NCBI RefSeq assembly: GCF_021545785.1
Contig: NZ_CP079801.1
Span: 806,001-870,000, forward strand
Length of the DNA: 64,000 bases
DNA from: Halopseudomonas maritima
GTDB lineage: Bacteria; Pseudomonadota; Gammaproteobacteria; Pseudomonadales; Pseudomonadaceae
Reading direction: 5' to 3'
Shown: piece after piece, positions 45,059 through 50,832 of the stretch
Layout: the number at the start of each line of letters is the position of its first letter
Position numbering within the stretch: position 1 is the stretch's first letter
Translations under genes and position numbers: made by a program
Notes under the pieces: model-generated
Seen by the model: only the letters and a program-made list of their open reading frames with translations
Databases searched by the model: none
What the model was told of the DNA's origin: nothing

Positions 45059-45434
45059 CGGGCCTCAAGCCCGGGCGGCCGCACACACGGCAACCCGGGC
45101 CGGCCTGGCCTGTCGCGCCCAACATAGTCTGAGCACCCAGGCTGTACCAGACAGGGACGAGGTAAAAGCGGCGTGACGCGGCAAACGCTAGGCAACATTC
45201 CGTGCAGCTTGCTTGGCAGCAAACACGCACAATCGACAACCCCGTCGACTGATTTTGAGAGGAAAAAGAGAACCTATGAAATATCAACTAAATCATTAGC
45301 TTATATATCATAACTAGCGGAGAGGGGGATTGTTCGGCGCTTTGCGCCTCACCCTGCAGGCCGTCGCTGCGCTCCTGCGCCAGCGCAGCTGGCTCCGGTC
45401 GAACCCTTAGGGGTCTCGTCCGTCTTTTCACCGC
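45059..45434. other. Intergenic DNA between phaZ and the prophage
   Basis: No gene that I can support. The 45337-45420 part reads like the degenerate ORF-like filler often found downstream of tRNA genes in Pseudomonas genomes. It was the original 3' flank of tRNA-Ser before the phage inserted. Confidence 0.5.
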
Positions 45435-45478
45435 ACAAACAAAAAAGCCCCAGCTTGCGCTGGGGCTTTTTTGTTTGT
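45435..45478 (-). terminator. Original tRNA-Ser terminator, now separated by the prophage
   Basis: ACAAACAAAAAAGCCCCAGC, TTGC and its exact complement form a 20-bp stem; the inner GC part with A6/T6 makes a bidirectional terminator. In the empty chromosome it would lie directly after the CCA end of tRNA-Ser on the minus strand. The inserted prophage has moved it about 10.6 kb away. Confidence 0.85.
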
Positions 45479-45502
45479 CTGGCGGAGAGAGAGGGATTCG
45501 AA
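45478..45502. repeat. attL: left copy of the 25-bp attachment core
   Basis: Bases TCTGGCGGAGAGAGAGGGAT and the next five match 56069-56093 exactly. They are the complement of the tRNA-Ser 3' end with CCA and part of the T-arm. The sequences diverge right after the GAA. Confidence 0.92.
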
Positions 45503-45608
45503 ACCTTTGCGGCTCTTAGCCTTTGCTGCCCTACGAATGCCTACTTGTTGATTTTATTAGATTTTCACAACAAAACCCGTTAGACATAGCTCTATGTTTG
45601 CCTTTGAT

Positions 45609-45629
45609 TTCGACACTTTTCGACTCTTC
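45609..45629 (+). promoter_or_regulatory. Left tandem TTCGACACTTT repeats, candidate integrase arm sites
   Basis: TTCGACACTTT (45609-45619) is followed head-to-tail by TTCGACTCTTC (45619-45629). The same 11-mer occurs twice in tandem at 55987-56008 by the right end. Such paired short repeats at both ends are typical of tyrosine-integrase arm binding. An ACATAG-CT-CTATGT palindrome lies just upstream. Confidence 0.55.
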
Positions 45630-45704
45630 TGCCCAGTTTCGGCTGGCCTTAAGCTATCACTTGTGCTTATCTGAGAATTCATCCACAAGGAATGAGGATC
45701 TGCT

Positions 45705-45923
45705 ATGCCAAGCTTTATCATTAACCGCAACGCCCAAGCTAACGGCGATCACGAAGTTCACAATACCACTACTGGTTGTTCCTTCATGCCGCTTTTAGAA
45801 AATCGTGTCGATTTGGGTACCCACAACGACTGCCATGGCGCTGTTAGGTATGCAAAACAGCAGTGGCCAGACAATCGAATTAATGGCTGTTATTACTGCT
45901 GCACCCCCTGCCACACTAGCTAA
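45705..45923 (+). CDS. Small Cys/His-rich protein, prophage cargo, unknown
   Basis: 72 residues with GAGGA six bases before the ATG and a hairpin terminator just after the stop, so it forms a one-gene unit. The protein ends NGCYYCCTPCHTS and has further Cys/His in CSFMP and HNDCHGAV, spaced to hold a metal or to form disulfides. I do not know a named family, though the pattern looks conserved. It is oriented opposite to the Kiwa-like operon. Confidence 0.65.
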   Translation: MPSFIINRNAQANGDHEVHNTTTGCSFMPLLENRVDLGTHNDCHGAVRYAKQQWPDNRINGCYYCCTPCHTS

Positions 45924-45929
45924 CACAAT

Positions 45930-45960
45930 GGCGTCAAGTCCTCCTTGACGCCTCATTTAT
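45930..45960 (+). terminator. Terminator after the Cys-rich ORF
   Basis: GGCGTCAAG, loop and CTTGACGCC form a 9-bp stem followed by TCATTTAT. It lies between two convergent genes and may work for both. Confidence 0.8.
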
Positions 45961-45969
45961 ACTAGAACG

Positions 45970-46797
45970 TCACAGCTTGACAATTGAGTTTGCCAAACGC
46001 TTCTCGGCGCCAATAATTGTAGAATAAAATCGTTGCTCAATGCCATAAACAAGATTCTTCAAGGACCCCTCATCGCACACTTCAAAAGTCTTGTTTTGCT
46101 CATCAAAATTGAGATCATCACAATAATCTTTTATGTACACGAATAGAGCCCCTTTCTCCTCCTCACCCAAAGCGTTCAAACTCTCCATCGCCAAAGCAAT
46201 TCTTTGCCTATTTAACTTACCTACCTTTGTCGCCTCATAGCCACCTTTGAGTTCAATAAACGGCTGACTCAGAAAATCCCTAGTTTCTTCTTCCGTGGCT
46301 TCTCTATACAGCTCTTCAATACCCTTGAATATGTTAGATATAGTTGTTAGATTTCGAAAAAAGAATTGATCGCTTTCTTTAGCATATATGGCGTCGGGTA
46401 TTTCATGCACTACCACCCTCGTCTTGTCTCGTTCAACCTCCACCCCTTCTCCAAATGCCAAAAATGTTTTACGCATAATTTGAGAAGGCGTCACTTTCTG
46501 AAAAAAATAATTACTTCCTTGAACAGAGAACATGTACCTCATGTCCCTTATACTACCCGCCGGCATCTGATTGTGCTCAGCTGCAACAAAGTCACGCTTT
46601 AAAAAGTCAAGACAATAGGTTTCCTCGGAGAAGTTTTTAATTTCGAACCAACAGTCGTTGTCTAGATTGTGGTCTGGTGCGTAAGACACAGTTTGCAGCT
46701 GTCCGGGGTCTATGTTGTATATAGCAACATCGCTCATCAGACGCTTTATCTTGTCTTGCCCTCGTCCCTTTAGCTTCACCATTAAATGATCCATCAC
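45970..46797 (-). CDS. KwaB-like protein (DUF4868-type) of a Kiwa-like defence system
   Basis: 275 residues, soluble, mixed alpha/beta. The central part (FFFRNLTTISNIFKGIEELY preceded by an IPDAIYAKESDQ segment) and the helical C-terminus (GIEQRFYSTIIGAEKRLANS) match my memory of the DUF4868 pattern that defines KwaB; no search was run. It starts 4 bp inside the end of the membrane-protein gene, matching the kwaA-kwaB order. KwaB binds DNA and acts with KwaA against incoming phage. At 275 residues it is a little short for KwaB (about 300-320). The DNA is AT-richer than the host. Confidence 0.6.
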   Translation of the reverse strand: MMDHLMVKLKGRGQDKIKRLMSDVAIYNIDPGQLQTVSYAPDHNLDNDCWFEIKNFSEETYCLDFLKRDFVAAEHNQMPAGSIRDMRYMFSVQGSNYFFQKVTPSQIMRKTFLAFGEGVEVERDKTRVVVHEIPDAIYAKESDQFFFRNLTTISNIFKGIEELYREATEEETRDFLSQPFIELKGGYEATKVGKLNRQRIALAMESLNALGEEEKGALFVYIKDYCDDLNFDEQNKTFEVCDEGSLKNLVYGIEQRFYSTIIGAEKRLANSIVKL

Positions 46798-47342
46798 TTT
46801 CTCCCCTCAATCAAAGTATAGTCATTCACCGAGAATGCTTTGTTTATTACAACATCGCCGGGCGATCTATATAGACACTTGCTAATTAGAAAAACCTCAG
46901 CTCCGTTTTTTGTCTTTAGATTATAGAACTGGTACCCAAACACCAAAAAAAGCGGATTAAAGTACAATGCCTGAGACAGGAATGTAAAAGCCGCCAATAT
47001 TCCATAAACGAACAGAAGGGTCTCAACATTCGGTATACTTAGCGCCACAAAGAAATAACCAAGATAGCTAGGGAGAAAGTTATTATTCGCATAACCTATC
47101 TCAACAACATCCCCTCTGTTAAAGCTGCACCTTGGCAGCCATTTAGACAAGAATATACTCAACCAAGTAAGGGCTATAGGGGGCAGGCAGTATAAAATAT
47201 AAAAAAACCAGTTAGGGATTTCGCCTATCACCCTCACCAGACATCCCGGCGTATCAAATACAACTCCCGACTTGATCAGATAAATAATTATAAGCATCGA
47301 AGTTGCATTTATTGTCAACAACACTCTAAAGGCTGCATTCAT
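46794..47342 (-). CDS. KwaA-like four-helix membrane protein of a Kiwa-like defence system
   Basis: 182 residues with four predicted membrane helices (about 7-25, 42-66, 90-108, 110-135) and a cytoplasmic C-terminal domain (about 140-182). Size, topology and position directly upstream of a DUF4868-like gene fit KwaA, which forms membrane complexes that sense phage attack and recruit KwaB. It overlaps kwaB by 4 bp (ATGA). Third positions and base composition are AT-rich, in contrast to the phage core, which suggests recent acquisition as cargo. The family call depends largely on architecture. Confidence 0.58.
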   Translation of the reverse strand: MNAAFRVLLTINATSMLIIIYLIKSGVVFDTPGCLVRVIGEIPNWFFYILYCLPPIALTWLSIFLSKWLPRCSFNRGDVVEIGYANNNFLPSYLGYFFVALSIPNVETLLFVYGILAAFTFLSQALYFNPLFLVFGYQFYNLKTKNGAEVFLISKCLYRSPGDVVINKAFSVNDYTLIEGRK

Positions 47343-47346
47343 CTGA

Positions 47347-47448
47347 TTACTCGTTTTCTCGAGTTAATTTCATTACCTCATTTCCCATATCACCGAAGAT
47401 CGTATCGATTAGCTCGGTCGCATGCGTATTGACTCCCACCGATATCAC
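47347..47448 (-). CDS. Possible 33-residue ORF between the Cys-rich gene and kwaA
   Basis: A GTG at 47448 with AGGAG five bases upstream opens 33 codons, ending four bases before the kwaA ATG, and overlaps the 3' end of the upstream gene in another frame. The peptide begins MISVGVNTHATELID. The ribosome site and the tight spacing suggest coupling to kwaA, but no family is known. Confidence 0.3.
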   Translation of the reverse strand: MISVGVNTHATELIDTIFGDMGNEVMKLTRENE

Positions 47449-48007
47449 AGTTTCTCCTGTCTGCCTGCTGTAGAAGTTGCTTAATTTTTCTACATGAGGC
47501 TGATCCTTGTGCCGCCCCCAAGCATGACCGCTTTGTTTCCTCCACTACGGTTACGTACGACCCGCGTCTTGGTTCCTGCTGGGGTCGGCTTTGAACTCCA
47601 CTACCCCAAGGTGCTGCATTGAGAATCGCTAGGTTCGCTTCTGCTTGGGAGGTTCTGTTTATGTCGCTTGAACGCTCCTGGGTGACTGGCGCTCGCTCGG
47701 CTTGCTGATACGCCTGTGTGTCAGACATGGATTCAGGGGGCTGCTCCGCTGACTCGCGCAGCAGCCTGTTTACCTGCTCGTCATAGTCGACTTGAGCTTT
47801 TGACTCTGACTGTGGCCTTTCTGCGGGGGTATGTTCGATGGTGACTCGGGTGGCCTGCTCTGGTTGCAGGTTGATCCAGCCTTTCGACTCGGCCATGTAG
47901 GCGGCTCCGCCGAAGATGCCAAGCGTCATTGCGACGCTGACCAATATTCCGACATGGTTTGTCTTTTTCCGCACTCGGATCGGTGCGTCATCCCAATCGG
48001 CTTTCAT
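47390..48007 (-). CDS. Membrane-anchored Cys-rich protein, prophage cargo, unknown
   Basis: 205 residues. A short cytoplasmic tail is followed by one membrane helix (about 18-38), a Gln/Glu/Ser-rich linker, and a C-terminal region with four Cys (SCLGAAQGSASCRKIKQLL, then Cys in RRNCDIGG and YACDRAN). Its tail and the YDE-x-V...LLRES linker resemble the chromosomal gene at 35620-36243. A periplasmic role is expected. It is the first gene of the leftward cargo operon that includes the Kiwa-like pair. Confidence 0.72.
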   Translation of the reverse strand: MKADWDDAPIRVRKKTNHVGILVSVAMTLGIFGGAAYMAESKGWINLQPEQATRVTIEHTPAERPQSESKAQVDYDEQVNRLLRESAEQPPESMSDTQAYQQAERAPVTQERSSDINRTSQAEANLAILNAAPWGSGVQSRPQQEPRRGSYVTVVEETKRSCLGAAQGSASCRKIKQLLQQADRRNCDIGGSQYACDRANRYDLR

Positions 48008-48068
48008 GCTTAGCTCTCCTTGCTCGCGCTACGGGAATACCAGCGCCTAGCTGCTTCCGTTGTGATCG

Positions 48069-48338
48069 CTATCCCGCGTGGTGTGTTGGCAACTTTGAGT
48101 TAGCTTCGTCGTAATCGGGGCTTGTTTGCCCACTCTCGGGAATGATCTCTCCGCTCGCGATCCACAGCGCGTATTGCGGAAATGCCTTTACCAAAACATC
48201 GATCTCTAAGGTGCTCACACGCACCGCGCCCTTGCTTACGTTCAGCCAGCGGCTGTGATCGGTTCCGCTTAGCTGGCTCAGCTTTTTCGGGCCGATCTTC
48301 TTTATCAATGTACGTGCTCTATCTGCACTGCTTTCCAT
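48069..48338 (-). CDS. Phage immunity repressor (Pf repressor C-like)
   Basis: 89 residues. The helix-turn-helix region is KKLSQLSGTDHSRWLNVSKGAVRVSTLEIDVL (about 18-50), with a short C-terminal tail. Size, leftward direction and divergence from excisionase match Pf4r, which maintains lysogeny. Three operator-like repeats lie directly upstream, between it and xis. Confidence 0.82.
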   Translation of the reverse strand: MESSADRARTLIKKIGPKKLSQLSGTDHSRWLNVSKGAVRVSTLEIDVLVKAFPQYALWIASGEIIPESGQTSPDYDEANSKLPTHHAG

Positions 48339-48366
48339 ATAGAGAAAAACAACCCAATAAATTCAG

Positions 48367-48424
48367 GGTAACTATTGACGCGGCATCACTACAGGTCAAT
48401 AATTGCCTTAAGGTAATAATTGAC
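48367..48424. promoter_or_regulatory. Three operator repeats between repressor and excisionase
   Basis: GGTAACTATTGAC (48367-48379), its inverted relative GTCAATAATTGCC (48395-48407) and GGTAATAATTGAC (48412-48424) share a 13-bp consensus GGYAAYWATTGAC. They span the divergent promoter region and are likely the repressor's binding sites controlling the lysogeny/excision switch. Confidence 0.7.
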
Positions 48425-48478
48425 TTGAAGGCCATCCCTTCAAGTGGTCGAGAACATAGTGCAACAAAGGGCATTGAT

Positions 48479-48697
48479 GTGGAAGGTATGGATATCAACC
48501 TTGGAGACCAGCCACCGCCACCACCCCCGCCACCGCTGATGCCGTGGCGAGAGTTCGCGGACTGGATTCGTATGGATCACGACATTGTCAGGGGCTGGAT
48601 TCGTCGCGGCTACATCCCGACCGTCAAGCTTGGCAAGCACATGATGATCAACCTGACGCTGCTCTCTGAACGCCTGCGCGATGAGGACGAATTCTGA
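48479..48697 (+). CDS. Excisionase (XisF-like, MerR-type helix-turn-helix)
   Basis: 72 residues from a GTG at 48479 with AAAGGG upstream; an ATG at 48488 is an alternative with poorer spacing. After a Pro-rich lead the excisionase helix-turn-helix is WREFADWIRMDHDIVRGWIR and the wing GYIPTVKLGKHMMINL. XisF of Pf4 directs excision and activates replication. It overlaps the Arc-like gene by one base and starts the rightward lytic operon. Confidence 0.78.
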   Translation: MEGMDINLGDQPPPPPPPPLMPWREFADWIRMDHDIVRGWIRRGYIPTVKLGKHMMINLTLLSERLRDEDEF

Positions 48698-48954
48698 TGA
48701 GCCGTGCTGACTCCCAATTCAAGCTCCGCATGCCTGCAGACCTCCGCGCCCTGCTAGAAGTGGCCGCCTCGGAAGCAAATCGCTCGCTGAATGCTGAGAT
48801 CGTCACACGCCTGCAAACCAGTTTTGAAGCTGCTCCGTTTTCACTTGATGGTGTAGTGCCGATTCCTGAAAGCCTGCTTGAGCGTATGGCCCGTATTCGG
48901 GAGCTGGCTGATGTCACCAGACAAGGAAATCACCCGGAAAGGACTACGGAATGA
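48697..48954 (+). CDS. Arc-family ribbon-helix-helix DNA-binding protein
   Basis: 85 residues. The Arc-type RHH fold (about 7-45) is clear: FKLRMPADLRALLEVAASEANRSLNAEIVTRL, with the strand FKLRMP that enters the DNA groove. The remaining tail is polar. It is likely a phage regulator. It overlaps both neighbours by 1 and 4 bp. Confidence 0.85.
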   Translation: MSRADSQFKLRMPADLRALLEVAASEANRSLNAEIVTRLQTSFEAAPFSLDGVVPIPESLLERMARIRELADVTRQGNHPERTTE

Positions 48955-49181
48955 ACAGCCGCCAACGCTACAAGCCCAAGCATGAACCCGGTTGCAACTG
49001 TGCCGTATGCACCACCGCCGAGTTCGTCGCCACCATGAGCGCCCGCGCTGACGCCCGCCAAAAACGGGTTCACGAGATTCTCAATAATCCCTTTGGTACC
49101 CGCCGTGACTCTGGCGAATGGACCAAAGAACGTCCGGTTAAGCCGATTGATTACCGCAAAGCCTCTGAGGGTGAGGTTTAA
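48951..49181 (+). CDS. Small phage protein, unknown
   Basis: 76 residues, basic, with a CNCAVC cluster near the N-terminus (about 15-20) that could bind a metal, and a Pro/Lys-rich tail. It overlaps the Arc-like gene by 4 bp and is 2 bp before the next. No known family. Confidence 0.72.
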   Translation: MNSRQRYKPKHEPGCNCAVCTTAEFVATMSARADARQKRVHEILNNPFGTRRDSGEWTKERPVKPIDYRKASEGEV

Positions 49182-49183
49182 CC

Positions 49184-49399
49184 ATGTGCAACCAGACTGC
49201 CAAGCTCACTGATAGTTATGTGCTCTGCCAAGAGTGCGGCCACGTCGAGGAATACACCGACGCCCGCGCCAATCGGCAAGAGCGCTGCTCCCGCTGCGGG
49301 TCTGGCTTCTTCTGCGGTTGTCACTGCTGCGACGGTCTGGCCCGTATGAATCTGCAACTGCGTATTCACGAACAGCTTGATAAGGGAGGCGATCAATGA
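49184..49399 (+). CDS. Small zinc-ribbon-like phage protein
   Basis: 71 residues with Cys pairs CQEC and CSRC about 18 residues apart, which fits a zinc ribbon, then CGCHCC downstream. It overlaps the following gene by 4 bp. Role unknown; it is similar in style to small Cys-rich accessory proteins of Pf phages. Confidence 0.75.
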   Translation: MCNQTAKLTDSYVLCQECGHVEEYTDARANRQERCSRCGSGFFCGCHCCDGLARMNLQLRIHEQLDKGGDQ

Positions 49400-49698
49400 C
49401 AGTCCGTTTCCGCACTGCTCGTTATCTGGTGGGCCTGCTTTGGCACTGGTCTATCCCTTTCCTGCTGGGCTGTGCTGCCGCTGCTGTCGTCACCACTCAA
49501 GGCGTGCTGTCCAGCGTCCAGCTGATCGACCAATCGTTAGACGGTGCCATTCAGCGCGTCGTCGCCAGTTGTTCAACCGCAGCCCCTGAGACGGCGGAAA
49601 TTAGCGGAGCAACGCGGAGTCTGTTTCCGCTGGCTCGGGGGCCAACAAGCCCACCGGGCGCGTTAGTTCTGGCATTACCCAGTGATACCCGGCCCTAG
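49396..49698 (+). CDS. Membrane protein of the phage operon, unknown
   Basis: 100 residues. One or two hydrophobic helices lie at about 10-35 (LVGLLWHWSIPFLLGCAAAAVVT), followed by an amphipathic region and a low-complexity tail. The tail is encoded where three phased GCGGA repeats lie, so its reading may be secondary to a DNA signal. Confidence 0.65.
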   Translation: MTVRFRTARYLVGLLWHWSIPFLLGCAAAAVVTTQGVLSSVQLIDQSLDGAIQRVVASCSTAAPETAEISGATRSLFPLARGPTSPPGALVLALPSDTRP

Positions 49699-49762
49699 GC
49701 CAACAACCTAAAACCCCCGCAGTACCGAGAACACCCCTCGGGCGAAAAGCTGAAATTCGCCT
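49594..49762 (+). other. Repeat and hairpin region, candidate phage replication origin or packaging signal
   Basis: Three GCGGA copies at exactly 10-bp spacing (49594, 49604, 49614) face an inverted TTTCCGC (49624-49630). Downstream come the hairpins GGCC-CTA-GGCC (49691), CCGAG/CTCGG (49725-49741) and GGCGAA/TTCGCC (49741-49761). The last two lie in the 134-bp gap before the ssDNA-binding gene, the largest gap in the core. Inoviruses place their origin and packaging hairpin in such a gap. Confidence 0.45.
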
Positions 49763-49832
49763 GTGTGGATTCGCTCGGCCTGCAGAAAGGCAAAACCGCG
49801 CAATCAGGCGCATCACAAGTGAGGTAACACCA

Positions 49833-50183
49833 ATGGCACGTTCAACTATCGAAGTCGCATTTCTGAGCACCCAGAAACTCCAGTTCAGCAACAAGGACGG
49901 CAACGTGAAGATTGTGAAGGTCTTCTACGGCGATGAACCTGACGGCCAAACCGAACACGGTCTGTCCGTGGTCAGCATGGACGTCCCCGAAGAAGTGGCC
50001 GATGAAATCTTCGCTGCCGGTGCCAACATCGCCCCGCTCGAACAGGTGCGCATCACCTTTGAGATTGCCCGCGCAGGCAAACAAAAGGGCAACAATCTGT
50101 GCCTGCACATCGAGCCGGTGAAACCCAAGGCCGACAAGCCTGCGACTCAGGCCCAGTCCCCCAACACCCAGGCCAAAGCCTGA
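49833..50183 (+). CDS. Phage single-stranded DNA-binding protein
   Basis: 116 residues. Size, position ahead of the coat genes and an OB-like beta core with a Lys/Pro/Gln-rich disordered C-terminal tail (about 92-116) match the Pf1 gene V-type protein, which coats the viral plus strand before assembly. GAGGT lies seven bases before the ATG. The call rests on gene order more than on residue identity. Confidence 0.75.
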   Translation: MARSTIEVAFLSTQKLQFSNKDGNVKIVKVFYGDEPDGQTEHGLSVVSMDVPEEVADEIFAAGANIAPLEQVRITFEIARAGKQKGNNLCLHIEPVKPKADKPATQAQSPNTQAKA

Positions 50184-50208
50184 CCCGTTAACTGAAAAGG
50201 GGTAGGCC

Positions 50209-50439
50209 ATGGGACCGCAAGTTTACGTTCAGGTGTGTTCCACCTTCGACCAATCCGGCCAGTGCGTACAGGCCGCTTGGCAACTGGCCTACCTCGCTTC
50301 GGACTCCACGGAGTTTGAAGCCTTCACCGCATTCGATCCCGAGGCATTTTGGTTCGGGTTCGGAACGACAGTGACCTGTTTCTTTGTTGGTTTCGGCATC
50401 GGGTTGCTGGCGGCACTGTTCCGCAAAATGCGCGGATAA
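50209..50439 (+). CDS. Small membrane protein of the coat region
   Basis: 76 residues. A polar N-terminal half precedes one helix (about 50-70, FGTTVTCFFVGFGIGLLAAL) and a basic end RKMRG. It is likely a minor coat or assembly protein like those between the ssDNA-binding and coat genes of Pf phages. No closer match is claimed. Confidence 0.7.
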   Translation: MGPQVYVQVCSTFDQSGQCVQAAWQLAYLASDSTEFEAFTAFDPEAFWFGFGTTVTCFFVGFGIGLLAALFRKMRG

Positions 50440-50464
50440 CTTAACCCTGTAAGAGGTACTACCT

Positions 50465-50707
50465 ATGAAAGATATGAATGTTGTGCGTCGCTTCGGCGGC
50501 AAGTTCGGCACTGCTACTCGCAATGCTGCCATTGCTCTGACCGTCCCGGTCATGGCGTCCCCGGCCTTCGCCGCTCTGCCCGAAGGTGTACAGACCGCTG
50601 TCGACACCGCTACCGGTGACCTCAAAGAAGGCGGCGGCCTGATCATCGGTGCCGTCGCGGTGCTGGCTGGTCTGGCTCTGGTGATCGCCGTTTTCCGTAA
50701 GGCGTAA
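50465..50707 (+). CDS. coaB: Major coat protein CoaB
   Basis: 80 residues. A long signal ending AFA (about 36) is cleaved to leave a 44-residue mature protein: an acidic N-terminal helix, GGGLIIGAVAVLAGLALVIAV, and a basic FRKA end. It is close in length and pattern to the 46-residue Pf1 coat. AGAGG precedes the start. Thousands of copies form the virion. Confidence 0.9.
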   Translation: MKDMNVVRRFGGKFGTATRNAAIALTVPVMASPAFAALPEGVQTAVDTATGDLKEGGGLIIGAVAVLAGLALVIAVFRKA

Positions 50708-50710
50708 GCC

Positions 50711-50788
50711 GTGCTCTGGTCATTGCTGCTGGGCGTCGTGTTGGCCTCGGCGTTCATCGCAGGCATCAAGGTTGGCCAGTATCAATGA
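50711..50788 (+). CDS. 25-residue hydrophobic peptide after coaB
   Basis: A GTG at 50711 (three bases after the coaB stop) opens 25 codons: MLWSLLLGVVLASAFIAGIKVGQYQ, a single membrane helix with a short polar end. Minor coat proteins pVII/pIX-type are this small and hydrophobic, and Pf phages also have PfsE, a 30-residue superinfection-exclusion peptide near the coat gene. Either role is possible. The stop lies 6 bp before the terminator. Confidence 0.6.
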   Translation: MLWSLLLGVVLASAFIAGIKVGQYQ

Positions 50789-50793
50789 CTTCT

Positions 50794-50820
50794 AGGGGCC
50801 TTCGGGCCCCTTTCTTGTTT
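50794..50820 (+). terminator. UUCG tetraloop terminator between coaB and coaA
   Basis: AGGGGCC, TTCG and GGCCCCT make a 7-bp stem with a very stable tetraloop, followed by TTCTTGTTT. It should partly block read-through and so set high coaB over coaA expression, as in other filamentous phages. Confidence 0.85.
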
Positions 50821-50832
50821 GAGGGTGTGGGT

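Noticed and set aside
45337..45420. Protein-like stretch before attL
   Set aside because: Reads like a degenerate tRNA-downstream sequence, has no start or ribosome site, and ends at the terminator.
45523..45798. 91-codon plus-strand ORF at the left prophage end
   Set aside because: No ribosome site, runs through the candidate arm repeats and overlaps the better-supported 45705-45923 gene in another frame.
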